A DNA stretch of 64,000 nt from Hippopus hippopus (GCA_946811185.2 OX328108.1:4735501-4799500); one strand, 5' to 3'. Shown: positions 1-10,243, counted from the stretch's first letter. Numbers and translations: made by a program. Notes: generated by a model from the sequence alone, not told the origin.

Positions 1-213
1 GTTGAATTTGTTGTCTGCACTTGCTTTGAATTTAGTAAAGTCAAGAAATTTGTCATTTGGTAAAGAGTTATTTTTGATAAGGAAAGAAGGTTGTAGTTTA
101 GAAAGGTCTACCATTTCAAAAAATTATTCCAATGTTTGCTCCACAATAATTTTGTTGTCTGCAACTTCTTTCAATTTGGACAAATTTAAAATTTTGTTGA
201 GTGGTAAAGAGTG
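1..213 (-). mobile_element. Two truncated H MITE ends in tandem
   Basis: Bases 1-70 and about 71-213 each keep the 'TTTGAATTT/TTCAATTTGGAC...GGTAAAGAG' end of the H family. Neither keeps the palindrome core. The first is cut by the window edge. Confidence 0.7.
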
Positions 214-224
214 AAGATTGTAAT

Positions 225-258
225 TTAGAAAGGTTGGTGAATACAGGTCCAGGGGGAC
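225..258 (+). repeat. Terminal fragment of a Q palindromic MITE
   Basis: ggttggtgaatacaggtcc matches the right end of the full Q copies at 1.25, 16.07 and 19.71 kb. From here to about 655 no further feature is recognised. Confidence 0.5.
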
Positions 259-658
259 CTTTCACTAAACTGCGTACGCATGAAATTTGCGTATAATTTG
301 CGAATAAGCAAGCATCAAGCCTGACAGCAAATTTTACTGGACTGCTTAACTTTACGATTTGAGTAAATTGTTGCATAGCTTGACGCCAGTTCATACCTTT
401 GGGTAAAGCAGGGACTGTATGTGTGTGGATACAATCCCAAAAAATTTGTGTAAACCTACGTAGTTTAGTGAAAGGAACCCCACTACTCTAAATGTATGTG
501 AGTAAACAGTGGTTTCTAGTCTTATAATTGTGTCAGCTTTAAACTTTGTTTATTTTGGAATTTTTCTAATTAATTTTTTGTATTTTTCCATTTTAACCAT
601 GAAACTGTAATTAGCTCTTTAGTTCCTGCTTACTGCTTGATGCATCTTGAAGCAGGAA

Positions 659-733
659 GATGTGGAAAAACATCATGGAAAAAGGAGAAATTGACTGCAA
701 GCAGTTTCCTCCTCTAGCGACAATATTTTCAAA
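659..733. mobile_element. Diverged H MITE core fragment
   Basis: A gtggaaaaacatcatgg...ggagaaa arm is followed by a degraded opposite arm (ttcctcctc...caatattttc). Both ends are missing. Confidence 0.45.
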
Positions 734-738
734 TCTAT

Positions 739-967
739 TTAACCCTCTACCAAAAAATCTCGTCTTTTAACAGCCCTGTAGAAGGAGCCTTTTGAAGACA
801 TTGTGGAAAAAGGAAAAAAATGCTGGTAACCAGCATTTTCTCCTTTTCCAACAATGATTTCCATCCTATCAAAGAACTTATGCTCATTTGTATCAATTTT
901 GAATTCGTCGTCTGCAGATGCTTTGAAGTTTGGAGAATCTACAATTTGTCGTGTGGAAAAAGGTTAA
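739..967 (-). mobile_element. H MITE, full length
   Basis: TTAA at both ends (739-742, 964-967). The palindrome core centres on GCTGGTAACCAGC at about 834, and the reverse-orientation body contains the ATGCTTTGAAGTTTGG block. Confidence 0.85.
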
Positions 968-1213
968 ATATTCTCTTTAGCATACAACAAAATTTTAGAC
1001 AGGTCCAAATTGAAAGCATTTTCACACAGCGGATTCAATGGTTCTTATGAGAGAATTTGCCTACAAAATGGTAGAAAACAATGTAAGAAATTTCTCCGTT
1101 TGGTACATTGTTTTCTAGGATTGTCTGAAATGAAAAAAAAAGAATATCTGCAGATAGTAAAATGTTAACTCATAAAGCACCTTTCACAACTATTTTTCCT
1201 TTTGCGGCCAGTT

Positions 1214-1248
1214 TAGATCAAGATCAGACTGCACAAAACGTGTAGTCT
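1214..1248 (+). repeat. R hairpin, left half
   Basis: tagatcaagatcagactgca is the left arm of the R family (see 16312). The right arm is replaced at once by the Q element. Confidence 0.6.
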
Positions 1249-1436
1249 GGGTCCGTATTCACTAACCATTCTTAAGAATATTCTTAGTGTTAATCTTCAA
1301 GGTTCTCTAAATTTTAAATTAATACAATTTCTGACTGGCTAAACCAAATGGTTTAGCCAATCAGAACTTGTGTTTCTTTCTAACTCTAGAATAAGCCAAA
1401 GAAAATTCTTGAGAATGGTTGGTAAATACAAGCCCA
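1249..1436. mobile_element. Q palindromic MITE
   Basis: Starts gggtccgtattcactaacca and ends in its inverted copy (gaatggttggtaaatacaag). The centre is the palindrome ggctaaacc/ggtttagcc. Two more full copies lie in the window. Confidence 0.75.
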
Positions 1437-1867
1437 CATCTATGATCTAAAGCTTTGTTGGGACATTCTGGAAAAGAATGATCTTGAAATTGCAATTATA
1501 TGGGTTTTATTTGTAGATTGAAAATGTCAATAGGGTCTATTCGATGCTCTAAGGGTTAAGTAAATACAGCTCTGTATATTTGTTATGTGGTTTTCTATAC
1601 CAGCCTCTGTGTAAAGTATTCAAGAAAGCAATTGTGATCACTCTATGTCAGTTGTTTACCGACTATAGTCAGCATTTAGCTTTGTGTCCATCTCATGAAA
1701 TCACTTTTACATATACATAAAGGGTCCTACTTATGTTATGACACTGGTGTTTCCTTTCTGTCCGTCCTTATGTGCTAGCGGTTTCTTGTCATGGAATTTC
1801 CTTCCATTGGGATATCGCAAAAATTACCACTGGTGAACCGTAACAGGTATTTGTGCATCTTACACTT

Positions 1868-2355
1868 TGGGCATGCTTAATGAAAAGGGATTTAACTCTG
1901 TACCAAACAACAAAGTTTTAGACTTGTCCAAATTGAAAGCATTTGCGAAGGACAAAATAAACGTGACTCAAAAATTGAAACTTGACTTTAGAAGAGTAGA
2001 AAACATTGTGGGAAAAGGAGAAAATGCTGGTTACCAGCATTTTCTCCTTTTCCCACAATGTTTTCAGAAGGCTTCTTCCTCTGGGTCATAAGAACTAGGG
2101 ATTGTTTGGTAAAGGGTTAATGCATCTGCAAAAAGTATTGAACCAGATCACACTGCACAATCCTGACAGTCTGACCCAACATTTTGGTGTTGGTAAATTT
2201 TCTGCTTGTCAGATACCAGTTTACCTCATGACTTACGGTTTTTTGACAAAATTGATTTTATGGATCTATAGTGATATGATGGCGTGCTTGGTGTAATGCG
2301 TCACGGAAATGCATCACAGAGATGCATTAAATCCCCTTTTGCCAGAGTATGGCAG
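1868..2355 (+). mobile_element. C MITE carrying an H insertion
   Basis: Left part (gcatgcttaatgaaaaggga) and right part (TGCATCTGCAAAAAG to gcattaaatcc...ccagagtatgg) match the uninterrupted C copy at 31.35 kb. The H element sits at the TTAA of GGTTTAATGCATC. C has imperfect inverted ends (gagccatgctctg / cagagcatggc). Confidence 0.7.
1892..2120 (+). mobile_element. H MITE, full length, perfect palindrome
   Basis: Reference copy. TTAA at 1892-1895 and 2117-2120; inner ends CTCTGTACC / GGTAAAGGG. The palindrome has 33-bp arms (aaaacattgtgggaaaagga... and inverse) around a single T. The family consensus is about 229 bp with no coding capacity. Confidence 0.9.
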
Positions 2356-2445
2356 ATTTGGAACTTGTGGATATGCAATTTTCATTACGATTTGTAGATT
2401 ATTACCATAGTTATTGCCCCTTGTAGTTTGTCCTGATCCAGTTAC

Positions 2446-3004
2446 AAGGGGCATATTCCTTTTGCTGTTCGGAACACTTGGAACATGTTTTAGGTGAATG
2501 GAGTATTTTGGAACACTGTGCTATGTTCTTCAGAATATGTTCTGACTGTTCTAATTCAATTGAGGTGCAGCGCACCTGTTGAACGGTTGCTAGGTGATAC
2601 AAGATTGCTGAAAGACGGACAATTCTTCATGGCAAAACTTGCAATTGTCTTTTTTATGATATGAACGCCATAAATAGGAGCACTGTCGACTCGTCAGTGT
2701 CAGTCTCTACTCCCTCTCCGCAACTAATCATATCCTCCACTAGCACAACTAAGTGTCAGTCTCTACTCCCTCTCCGCAGCTAATCATATCCTCCACTAGC
2801 ACAACTAAGACAGTAGCTCTTGCAACAGCCATCATAGCATTGTAAATTCATTTCGGTATTGATTAGAAAATGTTCCGAAAATGCTCCATTCAGAACATAA
2901 TTCCAGAACAGTGTATGTGTTCTGAAATATTCCATTCACACATTCCAGAAGAGCATTCCAGAACACAGAACATTGTGCCAGAACAGGTGAATGGAATATG
3001 CCCA
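2446..3004. mobile_element. TIR element with gggcatattcc ends
   Basis: ggggcatattccttttgctg at the left matches, inverted, ggtgaatggaatatgcccaa at the right. Subterminal blocks rich in 'gttcggaac/attccagaac' are also inverted. The centre holds a roughly 56-bp unit duplicated in tandem (about 2697-2808). No ORF. Confidence 0.55.
2697..2808 (+). repeat. 56-bp tandem duplication
   Basis: The unit containing tgtcagtctctactccctct, then ccgc and taatcatatcctccactagc occurs twice back to back with one or two differences. Confidence 0.85.
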
Positions 3005-3029
3005 AGGCAACCAGTTGGAAGTTATTTGT

Positions 3030-3670
3030 TAGCCATGGACATTTAAGTTCATTCTTGTCAGAATTAAAGTTTCTTAGCAGTGGGCACTGTTATTTATTGT
3101 ACTGTAACCTGCGCATAGTCAGTGAAACCTCTTTGGCTGGTCACCTGGGCTGCCCTTCCTTAGAACTAATTGTCTTAGATCAGGATAGATCATACAGTAC
3201 CTTAGTGTACTCGTTTCTAGGTCAATGACCTCATGTTGGGAGAACCTTTTTGTCATTGTACATTAGCCCATACCCAAGAAATTTTGTGATCTTATTCTAG
3301 GAATGAACAAAATTGTGTAAATTTTAGATTTTAATTTTCCCAGGTTCTAAACCCAAACTACTATCTCAAACAAAAGCTACAAAACAGAAAGCTACTCCTT
3401 TTCTTAGCTGTGGGCGCTGGTATTTATAGTTCTGTAACCTAAACGGCTACAGTGATACCACTCTGGCTGATCACGTAGGCTGCCCATGCTCAGAGCCTGT
3501 TACCCAATACGGATTACTGATCATGTAGTTCTCTGGTGTACTCATTTCTAGGATAATGGTGGAAGACCTCATTGCCTACTTCAGAGGACTCATCTACGTT
3601 AATGACCTTATGTTGGGGGTTGCAGGGCCCTACCGTTTTACATCTGCCCACACCTAAGAAATTTTCTGAT
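3030..3670 (+). repeat. Diverged direct repeat pair of about 260 bp
   Basis: The stretches around 3065-3300 and 3400-3670 align through gggc(a/g)ctg(t/g)tatttat, tggctg(g/a)tcac, gacct(c/t)atgttggg and cc(a/c)aagaaattttgtgatc. No coding sequence or terminal structure recognised. Confidence 0.6.
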
Positions 3671-3746
3671 CACTGAAAATTTTCAATATTTGTTATTGCA
3701 TGCACATGTGAAAACAAGATGTTAAAACACAAAACACATATGAAAA

Positions 3747-4182
3747 TGTAACATAGTGGCTACTTTTCCCACATTGGGATAAGTCAGTGTGACCGTACAG
3801 TGGAATATTTTATGCTGGAGGAAAAAAACAGAGTCTGAAGACAACAGACAACGTTTATTAACAACATAAATCCCTTCTCTATAATCCTACGGGGTAAATA
3901 CAACTATCCACAATATGTAAGAGAAAACATCAGGGGAAAAGTCATCCCTGCTAAATTTTACAGAGACCGCTGGCCCAGGTCTACTATTCAATAACCAATC
4001 TATCACTCCTCTGCTCTCGACAGAGCGTCTTTTCTATATAGCCAAATTCTCTCAGGATGTCCCACCAAGATATTATTGTTGGTTATAGGAATATCCTAAC
4101 TGTCCATTATCTGCTGCCGTATCAATATTCATAATACTCATTAATAAAATATGATGATGACTTAGACGTGTATTATGTTACA
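3747..4182 (-). mobile_element. Solo LTR 1 (TGTAACA...TGTTACA)
   Basis: A 436-bp block with inverted TGTAACA/TGTTACA tips is flanked by AAAA on both sides (3743-3746, 4183-4186), fitting a 4-bp target duplication. It is about 80% identical by eye to 5317-5754. Strand is inferred from relatedness to the element at 9.57-10.24 kb. A roughly 28-bp sequence (aaaacaagat...ttaaaacac) also flanks both sides, so the target may have been a short tandem repeat. Confidence 0.7.
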
Positions 4183-4504
4183 AAAACAAGATATTAAAAC
4201 ACAAAGCAAAAGAACATATTAAATTATATACAAGAAATTGTTAATGATAAATCCAGGAATTCAGGAATCAAAGTCTATTTAGGCTTTGACAGACTGTTTA
4301 TATTTTGTACTATCACTTTATTGCCTTTTCCTTTGTAGTGGTAGTCTACAGTTGCTGCCGAGTGTCCATCAGGCCGCTGCTGTGTGCATGGGGCTGGTGT
4401 TTGTGGCAACTGTTGTTAAAAATACTGATAATCAAATAATGTGATCCAGAGGCATAAAACTGGAGTGTCACTAAGAAAGACAATAAAGGTGGAAGTGGAG
4501 ATGA

Positions 4505-4726
4505 TCACAGGGTAGAGGTTTTAATCTCCATAAATAAAAGGTTAGTCATAATCATGATAGTTTGGGGCCAGAAGTGGTAGCGCTGAAATATTTCTTCCCT
4601 GTCCAACAACTCCAGTGGGTTCATTCTATCCTGAAATACCTGTTTGACGGGTTCAAATCTTTGATACCTGCCAACTCTTCTCAGAACGTCTGCCATATTT
4701 GAGTCTACAACAAGCAACTTGAGCAA
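4505..4726 (-). pseudogene. HARBI1-like (PIF/Harbinger nuclease) N-terminal fragment
   Basis: The frame from ATG 4696 reads MADVLRRVGRYQRFEPVKQV, FQDRMNPLELLDREEIFQRY, then HFWPQTIMIM before losing similarity. The pattern of D-R-x-NPLE, (D/E)EE(I/L)..RY.F and P.TI is the typical start of HARBI1-like DDE nucleases. No catalytic part follows on this strand. It lies between two solo LTRs. Recognition is from memory of the family. Confidence 0.5.
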
Positions 4727-5316
4727 GCTATGCTGCAGACTTAAAATAACAGACTCAGCTCAAGGTTTGAGATTGTTACAGAGACAAATAATTTTCATGA
4801 AACACCCAGTTCCTTTGACATATCCATGTGGCACTTTTGATTCCAATATCTGTAGCCACTAGATTAATAAACTCTTTTGGTAAATACGGCTTGCGCTGTC
4901 TCAGTACAATTTTGGCTGTTCTTGAAATATTGTTTACTAATTATCCCCAGTTCCTTTTCATGTTTCTTTTTGTTGCTTTCTAGAAATTGAAATATTTTCA
5001 CTTTATTTAGTTTCACTTATTAATTCTGCTGTGATTTCTTTTTTACTTCCATTCAGCAGTCTGGTTAACTTAAGAATGATTCTTGTTTCACAAAATTATT
5101 GTGGAAGGTGCCTTATTTATGATCAAGTTTATTATGAACACAACTCAGGTAAGATTTAGGTAGAGTTAAAACAGTCTGACCCAGAACATGCTCCAACATA
5201 TAGTTACTTGAGATAACAACCACAATAAATCATTTTCACTAGGCAACTTGGTTATTTCATTATTTAAAATATAATGGTGTTGTCCTGACAGGATTAAATG
5301 TATTTATGTTTCCTCA
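4727..5316. other. AT-rich sequence, nothing recognised
   Basis: This is the rest of the stretch between the two solo LTRs. No ORF, terminal repeat or primer-binding site was seen beside either LTR, which argues against the pair being one element. Confidence 0.5.
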
Positions 5317-5754
5317 TGTAACATAGTGGCAGTCTTTACTACCTCGGAATAATCAATGAGATCGTATAGTGGAATATTATAATTTGGAGGAAAGAAACGG
5401 AGTCTGAAGGTGACGAACAACGTTTATTAACAACATAAATCCATTCTCTATAATTCTACGGGGTAAATACAACTACCCACAATATACGAGAGAAAATATC
5501 CAGGGGAAAATCATCCCTGTGAAAACAGAGACCACTGACGCGGGTCTACAACTCAATAACCAACCTATCTCCTCCTCTCCCCTTTTCCGGCAGAGCGTCT
5601 GCTTTTTAAATAGCCAAATTCTCTGTGGACGTCCCACCAATACATTATTGTTGGTTATGGGAACATCCTAACCACCCATTATCTGCCGCTGCATCAATAT
5701 TCATGATACTCATTAATTAAATATGATGATGACTTAGACGTGTATAATGTTACA
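5317..5754 (-). mobile_element. Solo LTR 2 (TGTAACA...TGTTACA)
   Basis: A 438-bp copy of the LTR at 3747, flanked by CTCA on both sides (5313-5316, 5755-5758). A different flanking tetranucleotide for each LTR indicates separate insertions or separate LTR-LTR deletions. Confidence 0.72.
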
Positions 5755-5984
5755 CTCATACTGTTGAACATGTGAGCTGCAAAAGGTCTTCTGGACTAGT
5801 ATGTTATATGTAAATGATAAAATAGAAACCACAAGAACTGTTTTAGATTGAAATTGGCATTTATTGTATGTAAATGCTGATGACCTAATTTTTGCCGTCA
5901 AACATACACTATACTATCACATGTAACATAACTGTGGCATTTTAAAAGAAAACGCCATAATGAGATGTTTATAATCTTCAGCAA

Positions 5985-6310
5985 GGTTTTTTTTTTTTTA
6001 TTTGTTTTCACTGAATATTTTCTAATGTCACGTGTTCATGGACGTACTCACTTTTTTGGTTGTCTGTCATTGCACTAATTAGTGTCTCCGCCTGTGTGAC
6101 CCAATCTTTGACATCTGGGAAATATGATTGTCAAAGATCTTCCAAATTTTCCTTTTTATGATTCTTCATAACAACTTGTGTATTCTGAGAGCCTCATTTT
6201 TCAGCGTAATGACTCTCTGTTTTCTGAATTTTATGTTATTTTATTCATAACTTATTTTTAAAAAAACTCGAGGTCCAAAATTCGGCTAGTAAAGCCGATC
6301 CTGGTCACGG
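5985..6310 (-). mobile_element. Ty3-like leader/gag-start fragment, copy d
   Basis: Related to 9247-9557 over its length (ttcatggacgtactca, cctgtgtgacccaatctttg and the PBS-like gatcctggtcacggcaccaa). The gag frame is broken. Confidence 0.6.
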
Positions 6311-6331
6311 CACCAAGTAATTATGTTACCA

Positions 6332-6725
6332 TGTAACAGTATGCTTCTGTTTATAAAGATTGTATAGTGGATTTCTTTCTTCATTTAACTCTTTACCAAA
6401 CGACAAAATTTTAGGTTTGTCCAAATCGAAAGCATTTGCCGACGACAAAATAAAAGTGACTGAAAATTCGAAATTTGTTTTGTGAAGGGTAGAAAACATT
6501 GTGGGAAAAGGAGAAAATGCTGGTTACCAGCATTTTCTCCTTTTCCCACAATGTTTTCGAAAGGCTTCTTTCTCAGGGTCGTAAAAAGTAGGGATTGTGT
6601 GGTAATGGGTTAAACAACAAAGTCCAAGGTTCGGACAAACATTTATTTTGATGTATTTCTTCTTGCCTTTTTTTCCCCCTTTCTTTCAAGATGTTTTCCC
6701 TCAACCTGATGGTTAGTGTCTTTTG
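6332..6725 (-). mobile_element. Partial LTR copy d with H insertion
   Basis: Begins tgtaacagtatgcttctg, as in the LTR at 9567, and contains an H MITE at the same internal position. It then breaks off into a degraded leader. Confidence 0.6.
6385..6613 (+). mobile_element. H MITE, full length, inside an LTR
   Basis: TTAA ends at 6385 and 6610 lie in the LTR context tcaT/TTAA...TTAA/acaacaaagtc. The related LTR copy at 7379 has the empty TTAA. Palindrome arms are perfect. Confidence 0.9.
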
Positions 6726-7130
6726 ACCCTCGTTAAGGTGTTATAATGATTCTGGTTTTCTGGATTCACGTTTTTTTCTCTTTTATGTTGAACTTGTAAA
6801 TTTTTTAACACCTAAAGTCTAAAAATTTGACTTTTTAAGCTGATACTGGTCACAGCACCAAAAATTTGTAACTGTGTAATGTTATGGTTGTGGCTATGTG
6901 GTACAGTGGATTTTTCTGTAAACAAATAAGTCAAATGTTCACACAAACAACATTTATTACAAGACATTTTCTCCTCTCACAAAATTATTCTCTAATTTTA
7001 ATCATCCTACAGTATCAAAACAAACATACATTATATCTAGCACTAACATTACATTGGTTTCTCTCTATTTCTCTCTCTTTTTTTCACAGAAGGTTTTCTA
7101 TTATCCCATGTTTGCGGATTACTCATTTTT
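6726..7130 (-). mobile_element. Degraded leader plus partial LTR copy c
   Basis: gctgatactggtcacagcac is a decayed primer-binding site. LTR-like sequence begins about 6875 (tgtaatgttatgg) and has no H insertion (ctgtaaacaaataagtcaaa). Confidence 0.5.
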
Positions 7131-7132
7131 AC

Positions 7133-7597
7133 CATCCGTAATCGAACTTGTTGGTGTCTCCGCCTTGGCATCCTAGTCTTCTACATCTGGGAAGTACAAT
7201 TACCTGTTATCCTCCCATATTCCTCTCTTTGCCACTCTTCGTTATAACTCAAGTGTCTTTAGAACCTCATCAATATGCCGTAACAATTCAGTTTTCCTGA
7301 TCATGGCACCAAAGATTTGTGACCATGTAGCGTTATGGTTCTTACTGTCTAGATTGTATAGTAGATTTTTTTCTCCAATTAAACAACTAAGTCAAATGTT
7401 CGCACAAACAACATGTATTTTTAATCATGTTCTTCTTGTTTCCCTCTCCTTTCTTCCAGATGTTTTCACTCTGTTTTATTCTGATGGTACCAATCTCCCT
7501 CCGTACACACTTTCTGTCTAGTTTTAATCATTCTTTATTATTATATCAAATATACATTATATCTAGCACTATCATTATAGTGGTTATCTGACCTAGA
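7133..7597 (-). mobile_element. Gag-start fragment and partial LTR copy b, empty H site
   Basis: A shortened leader (ggtgtctccgccttggcatc...) runs into ctgatcatggcaccaaag and then an LTR from 7326 with an uninterrupted aattaaacaactaagtcaaa at 7377-7396. The LTR stops where the protease region begins. Confidence 0.55.
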
Positions 7598-7970
7598 ATA
7601 TTTAAAGAAAGAAGAAATATAGACATATTCTTGCAGCTTGACATAAGTTTTGTCAATTTGCAACATACCTAGATCAAAGTATAGTCTCACCCCATTTTTC
7701 TTCAGCCAATCTTGACCTAATATAATATTTCTATTCATTTCTTTTACTACAATAAGAGTGTGGGTTAGAACTAAATCTTTCATTTTGAAAGTCATGTTCG
7801 CACAGCCATCCATAACAAGGGACTGTCCGCTTACTGTTTGCAAACAAACAGATTTTGTCAGTAATTTGGATTTGTTTGGTAAATCTGATATACACGGCGA
7901 TGCATTAATGATAATTCTGCGCCCCTATCAACTAAAGCCCAAAATTTTTGTTTTCCACAATTAATTAGAG
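7541..7970 (-). pseudogene. Ty3-type retrotransposon aspartic protease, decayed
   Basis: The minus strand reads CGKQKFWALVDRGAELSLM (about 7962-7906), then after a frame change LQTVSGQSLVMDG...VVKEMNRNIILGQDWLKKNG. That is the usual order of a retropepsin: catalytic D-S/T-G, flap, ILG.D.L. The catalytic triad reads DRG instead of DTG/DSG, and a frameshift separates the halves, so it is not functional. Confidence 0.65.
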
Positions 7971-7974
7971 TTGG

Positions 7975-8340
7975 GTGTCCTTAAATGTTAATACAGTCAA
8001 CTCTCGTTACAACGACCATGTTTGTTTCCAGCAAAAACGTCATTGTAACAAAAATGTCGGTGTATTGAAAATGAACCATTAAGCTTGGAATATGATGAGT
8101 TTTTTGTCATTTATTTATAATATACGCTGTAAAATGCAACATATAATCATACAATACATTTAAAAGTTCATGAAATGGTCTGCAAGCATAAAATCTAAAA
8201 AAGAGCCTTTTTAAAAGTCACTTTTTAAAGAAATCTATAATAGTTTTCTGTTTCTGATTTTGTTAATGACTGTAATGAAATTTCGTACTCTTTTCTTAGT
8301 CTGTATGGCGGCTTCTTTTCGCACAGACATACCTAGTTTT
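7975..8340 (-). other. Interruption between gag and protease; possible TIR element
   Basis: Starts ta-cagtcaactctcgttaca, which resembles the end of pogo/Tigger-type elements, with a partly inverted cattgtaacaaaaatg nearby. The far end was not identified and no transposase frame is intact. Confidence 0.3.
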
Positions 8341-8341
8341 T

Positions 8342-8590
8342 TTATTGCACCTTTTTCTTGCTATTGATAGGGCAGTTTCTCTGTATGTGCCCATATCTCT
8401 GGCACTGGTAGCATTGTTTCGACCTCGCAAGGTCGACTTCCATCGGGGTGCATGCCGAAGTCGAGGCGGGGCTATTACTCATATTATTTACCCTCAAATG
8501 GAACCAGTTTAGCAAATTTTGTTCCATCGTAATCGTAGCTATTTTAATGGCGTCCTGGAAATTTACTGTATTTTCCCACATTACCCGCAT
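8342..8590 (-). pseudogene. Ty3-like gag fragment with CCHC zinc knuckle
   Basis: This 82-residue frame contains CYQCQRYGHIQRNC, a perfect CX2CX4HX4C nucleic-acid-binding knuckle, preceded by a Ser/Thr/Pro-rich linker as in Ty3/mag-type Gag. It ends in KKKVQ-stop. Upstream gag is in other frames. Confidence 0.7.
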
Positions 8591-9246
8591 CTTAACCGAG
8601 TTGTCATTTAATCCATCAATTAAAAAACCCTGTCAATTGTTTTTCCATTACCGGGCCTCCTTTTCCCTCGAAGGCCTGAGCAGCAAGGTTTAAGACATGC
8701 TCAGCAAAGACCTGCACGTTTTCTCTTCGACCCTGTCAAATATTTGATAACAAAGTCAGTGCATGCATAGCATCTGAAACAAGGCCAAACCTTGAACCAA
8801 GTTCAAATCGTAATGTTTCCCACTTACATGTCGCTCGGGACTGCAAATATCTCTGCAAAAAATCTGCCACAAGGCCCTACCATGCTTGCAATGCAATGAG
8901 ACAGTTTTGCTCATCAGGAAGTTTTGCTACTAGTGCATACCTTTCTATAGATTTTATCCAATTGTGAAACTCGTTTGGATCACCTGTAATAGTAGGGATC
9001 ATTTGGGAAACACCTTGGGCTTGAAAAGCATCTTTTAGACCCCCAAGTTTTTCCGAAATACCCTTAATGCAGCACTTAAGTCTGGCTGACCTTGACTTGT
9101 CATGTTAAAAGTTCATATCAAATGTTTGTACTTACACTTTTTCCGAATTCTATGAAGTACTCAGCTGTGGTGTTGTCCCGAGAGGTCTAAAAGTTTGTAA
9201 ACGTCTAAACACAACTAAAGCACAGGAAAGTTCAGCAAGTTTTTTT
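8591..9246 (-). pseudogene. Remainder of Ty3-like gag, frames broken
   Basis: Lies between the gag start and the zinc knuckle of the same element. Patches such as IDGLNDNSVKMRV at its low-coordinate end read as Gag, but stops and shifts prevent one frame. Confidence 0.4.
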
Positions 9247-9474
9247 TCAGTAAAGATTTTGTAATGTCCCATGTTCACGAACGTATTCAATTTTTTGATC
9301 GTTCGTCATTGCACTAAGAGGGGTCTCTGCCTGTTCATCCCAGTCCTCGACGTCTGGGAAATATGAACGTTGATTGTCTGCCCAGATTTTTCTTTTCTCC
9401 ACTCTTTGTAACAATTTCAACGTTTTTACAGCCTCATCTATCTGGCGTAAGGCTTCACAATTTGCTGGATTCAT
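9247..9474 (-). pseudogene. Ty3-like Gag N-terminus, 75 residues
   Basis: ATG at 9474 lies 56-57 bases after the PBS. The frame reads MNPANCEALRQIDEAVKTLK...YFPDVEDWDEQAETPLSAMT and stops. Position and charged helical composition fit a Gag start; the family assignment comes from context. Confidence 0.5.
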
Positions 9475-9529
9475 GTTATTTTTTTCATAACAAAAAAAAA
9501 ATCCAACTCCAAAATTCGGCTTGTAAAGC

Positions 9530-9550
9530 TGATCCTGGTCACGGCACCAA
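9530..9550 (-). promoter_or_regulatory. Retrotransposon primer-binding site, probably tRNA-His
   Basis: The minus strand reads TTGGTGCCGTGACCAGGATC next to the LTR. Its complement ends ...GGTCACGGCACCA, as the 3' end of animal tRNA-His (acceptor TCACGGC, A, CCA) does from memory. A related site lies by copy d at about 6298-6317. Confidence 0.65.
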
Positions 9551-9566
9551 ATTTAGTATATGTCCA

Positions 9567-10243
9567 TGTAACATTATACTTCTATTTTCTTAAGATCGTA
9601 TAGTGGATTTTCTTTTTCTAATTAACCCTTTACCACACGGCAAAATTTAAGACCTATCCAAATTGAAAGCATTTGCAGACGACAATTTCATAGTGGCTCA
9701 AATGACGCAACTTTTCTTTGATAGGGTAGAAAACTTTGTGGGAAAAGGAGAAAATGCTGGTTACCAGCATTTTCTCCTTTTCCCACAATGTTTTCAAAAG
9801 GCCTCTTTTTTAGGGGCGTCAAAAGGCGTCATTGTGTGGTAAAGGGTTAAGTAACAAAGTCCAAGGTTCACACAAACAACATTTTTTTTTAATATTTTCT
9901 TTTAGCGTTTTCTTATTCTCCTTTCAAGATGTTTTCTCTCTGAACGTGATGGTACCAGTCTCCCTCTCTCATGCACTTTCTCTCCAGTTTTAATCATTCT
10001 TCATTATCATACCAAACATGCATTATATCTGTTATTGCCATTGCATTGGTTATCCGTCTCGGAATATTTACTCAAAACATTATTAATGCAGGCCGGGCAG
10101 TCCCTTAGAATTAACTGACCAGCAGGAAACTAGCTATTGGATATTTGAAGATCGGACTATGGATACGCCTCAATCTATTCCCGTTCCTCCATAACAGAAA
10201 AAGCAAGACCCATCCACTGATGCCGATCATTGATTATGTTACA
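9567..10243 (-). mobile_element. Ty3-like LTR copy a with H insertion
   Basis: The tips are TGTAACA and TGTTACA as in the solo LTRs; 677 bp including 229 bp of H leaves 448 bp. It lies directly upstream (minus strand) of the PBS and gag start, so it is the 5' LTR of the decayed element. Confidence 0.7.
9622..9850 (+). mobile_element. H MITE, full length, inside an LTR
   Basis: TTAA at 9622 and 9847; same LTR position as the copy at 6385. One arm has ACTTTG against the ACAATG of the other; otherwise it is perfectly palindromic. Confidence 0.9.

Noticed and set aside
3747..5754. A single LTR retrotransposon with two LTRs around a HARBI1-like cargo
   Set aside because: Each LTR has its own different flanking tetranucleotide and no primer-binding site or polypurine tract lies inside, so two solo LTRs fit better.
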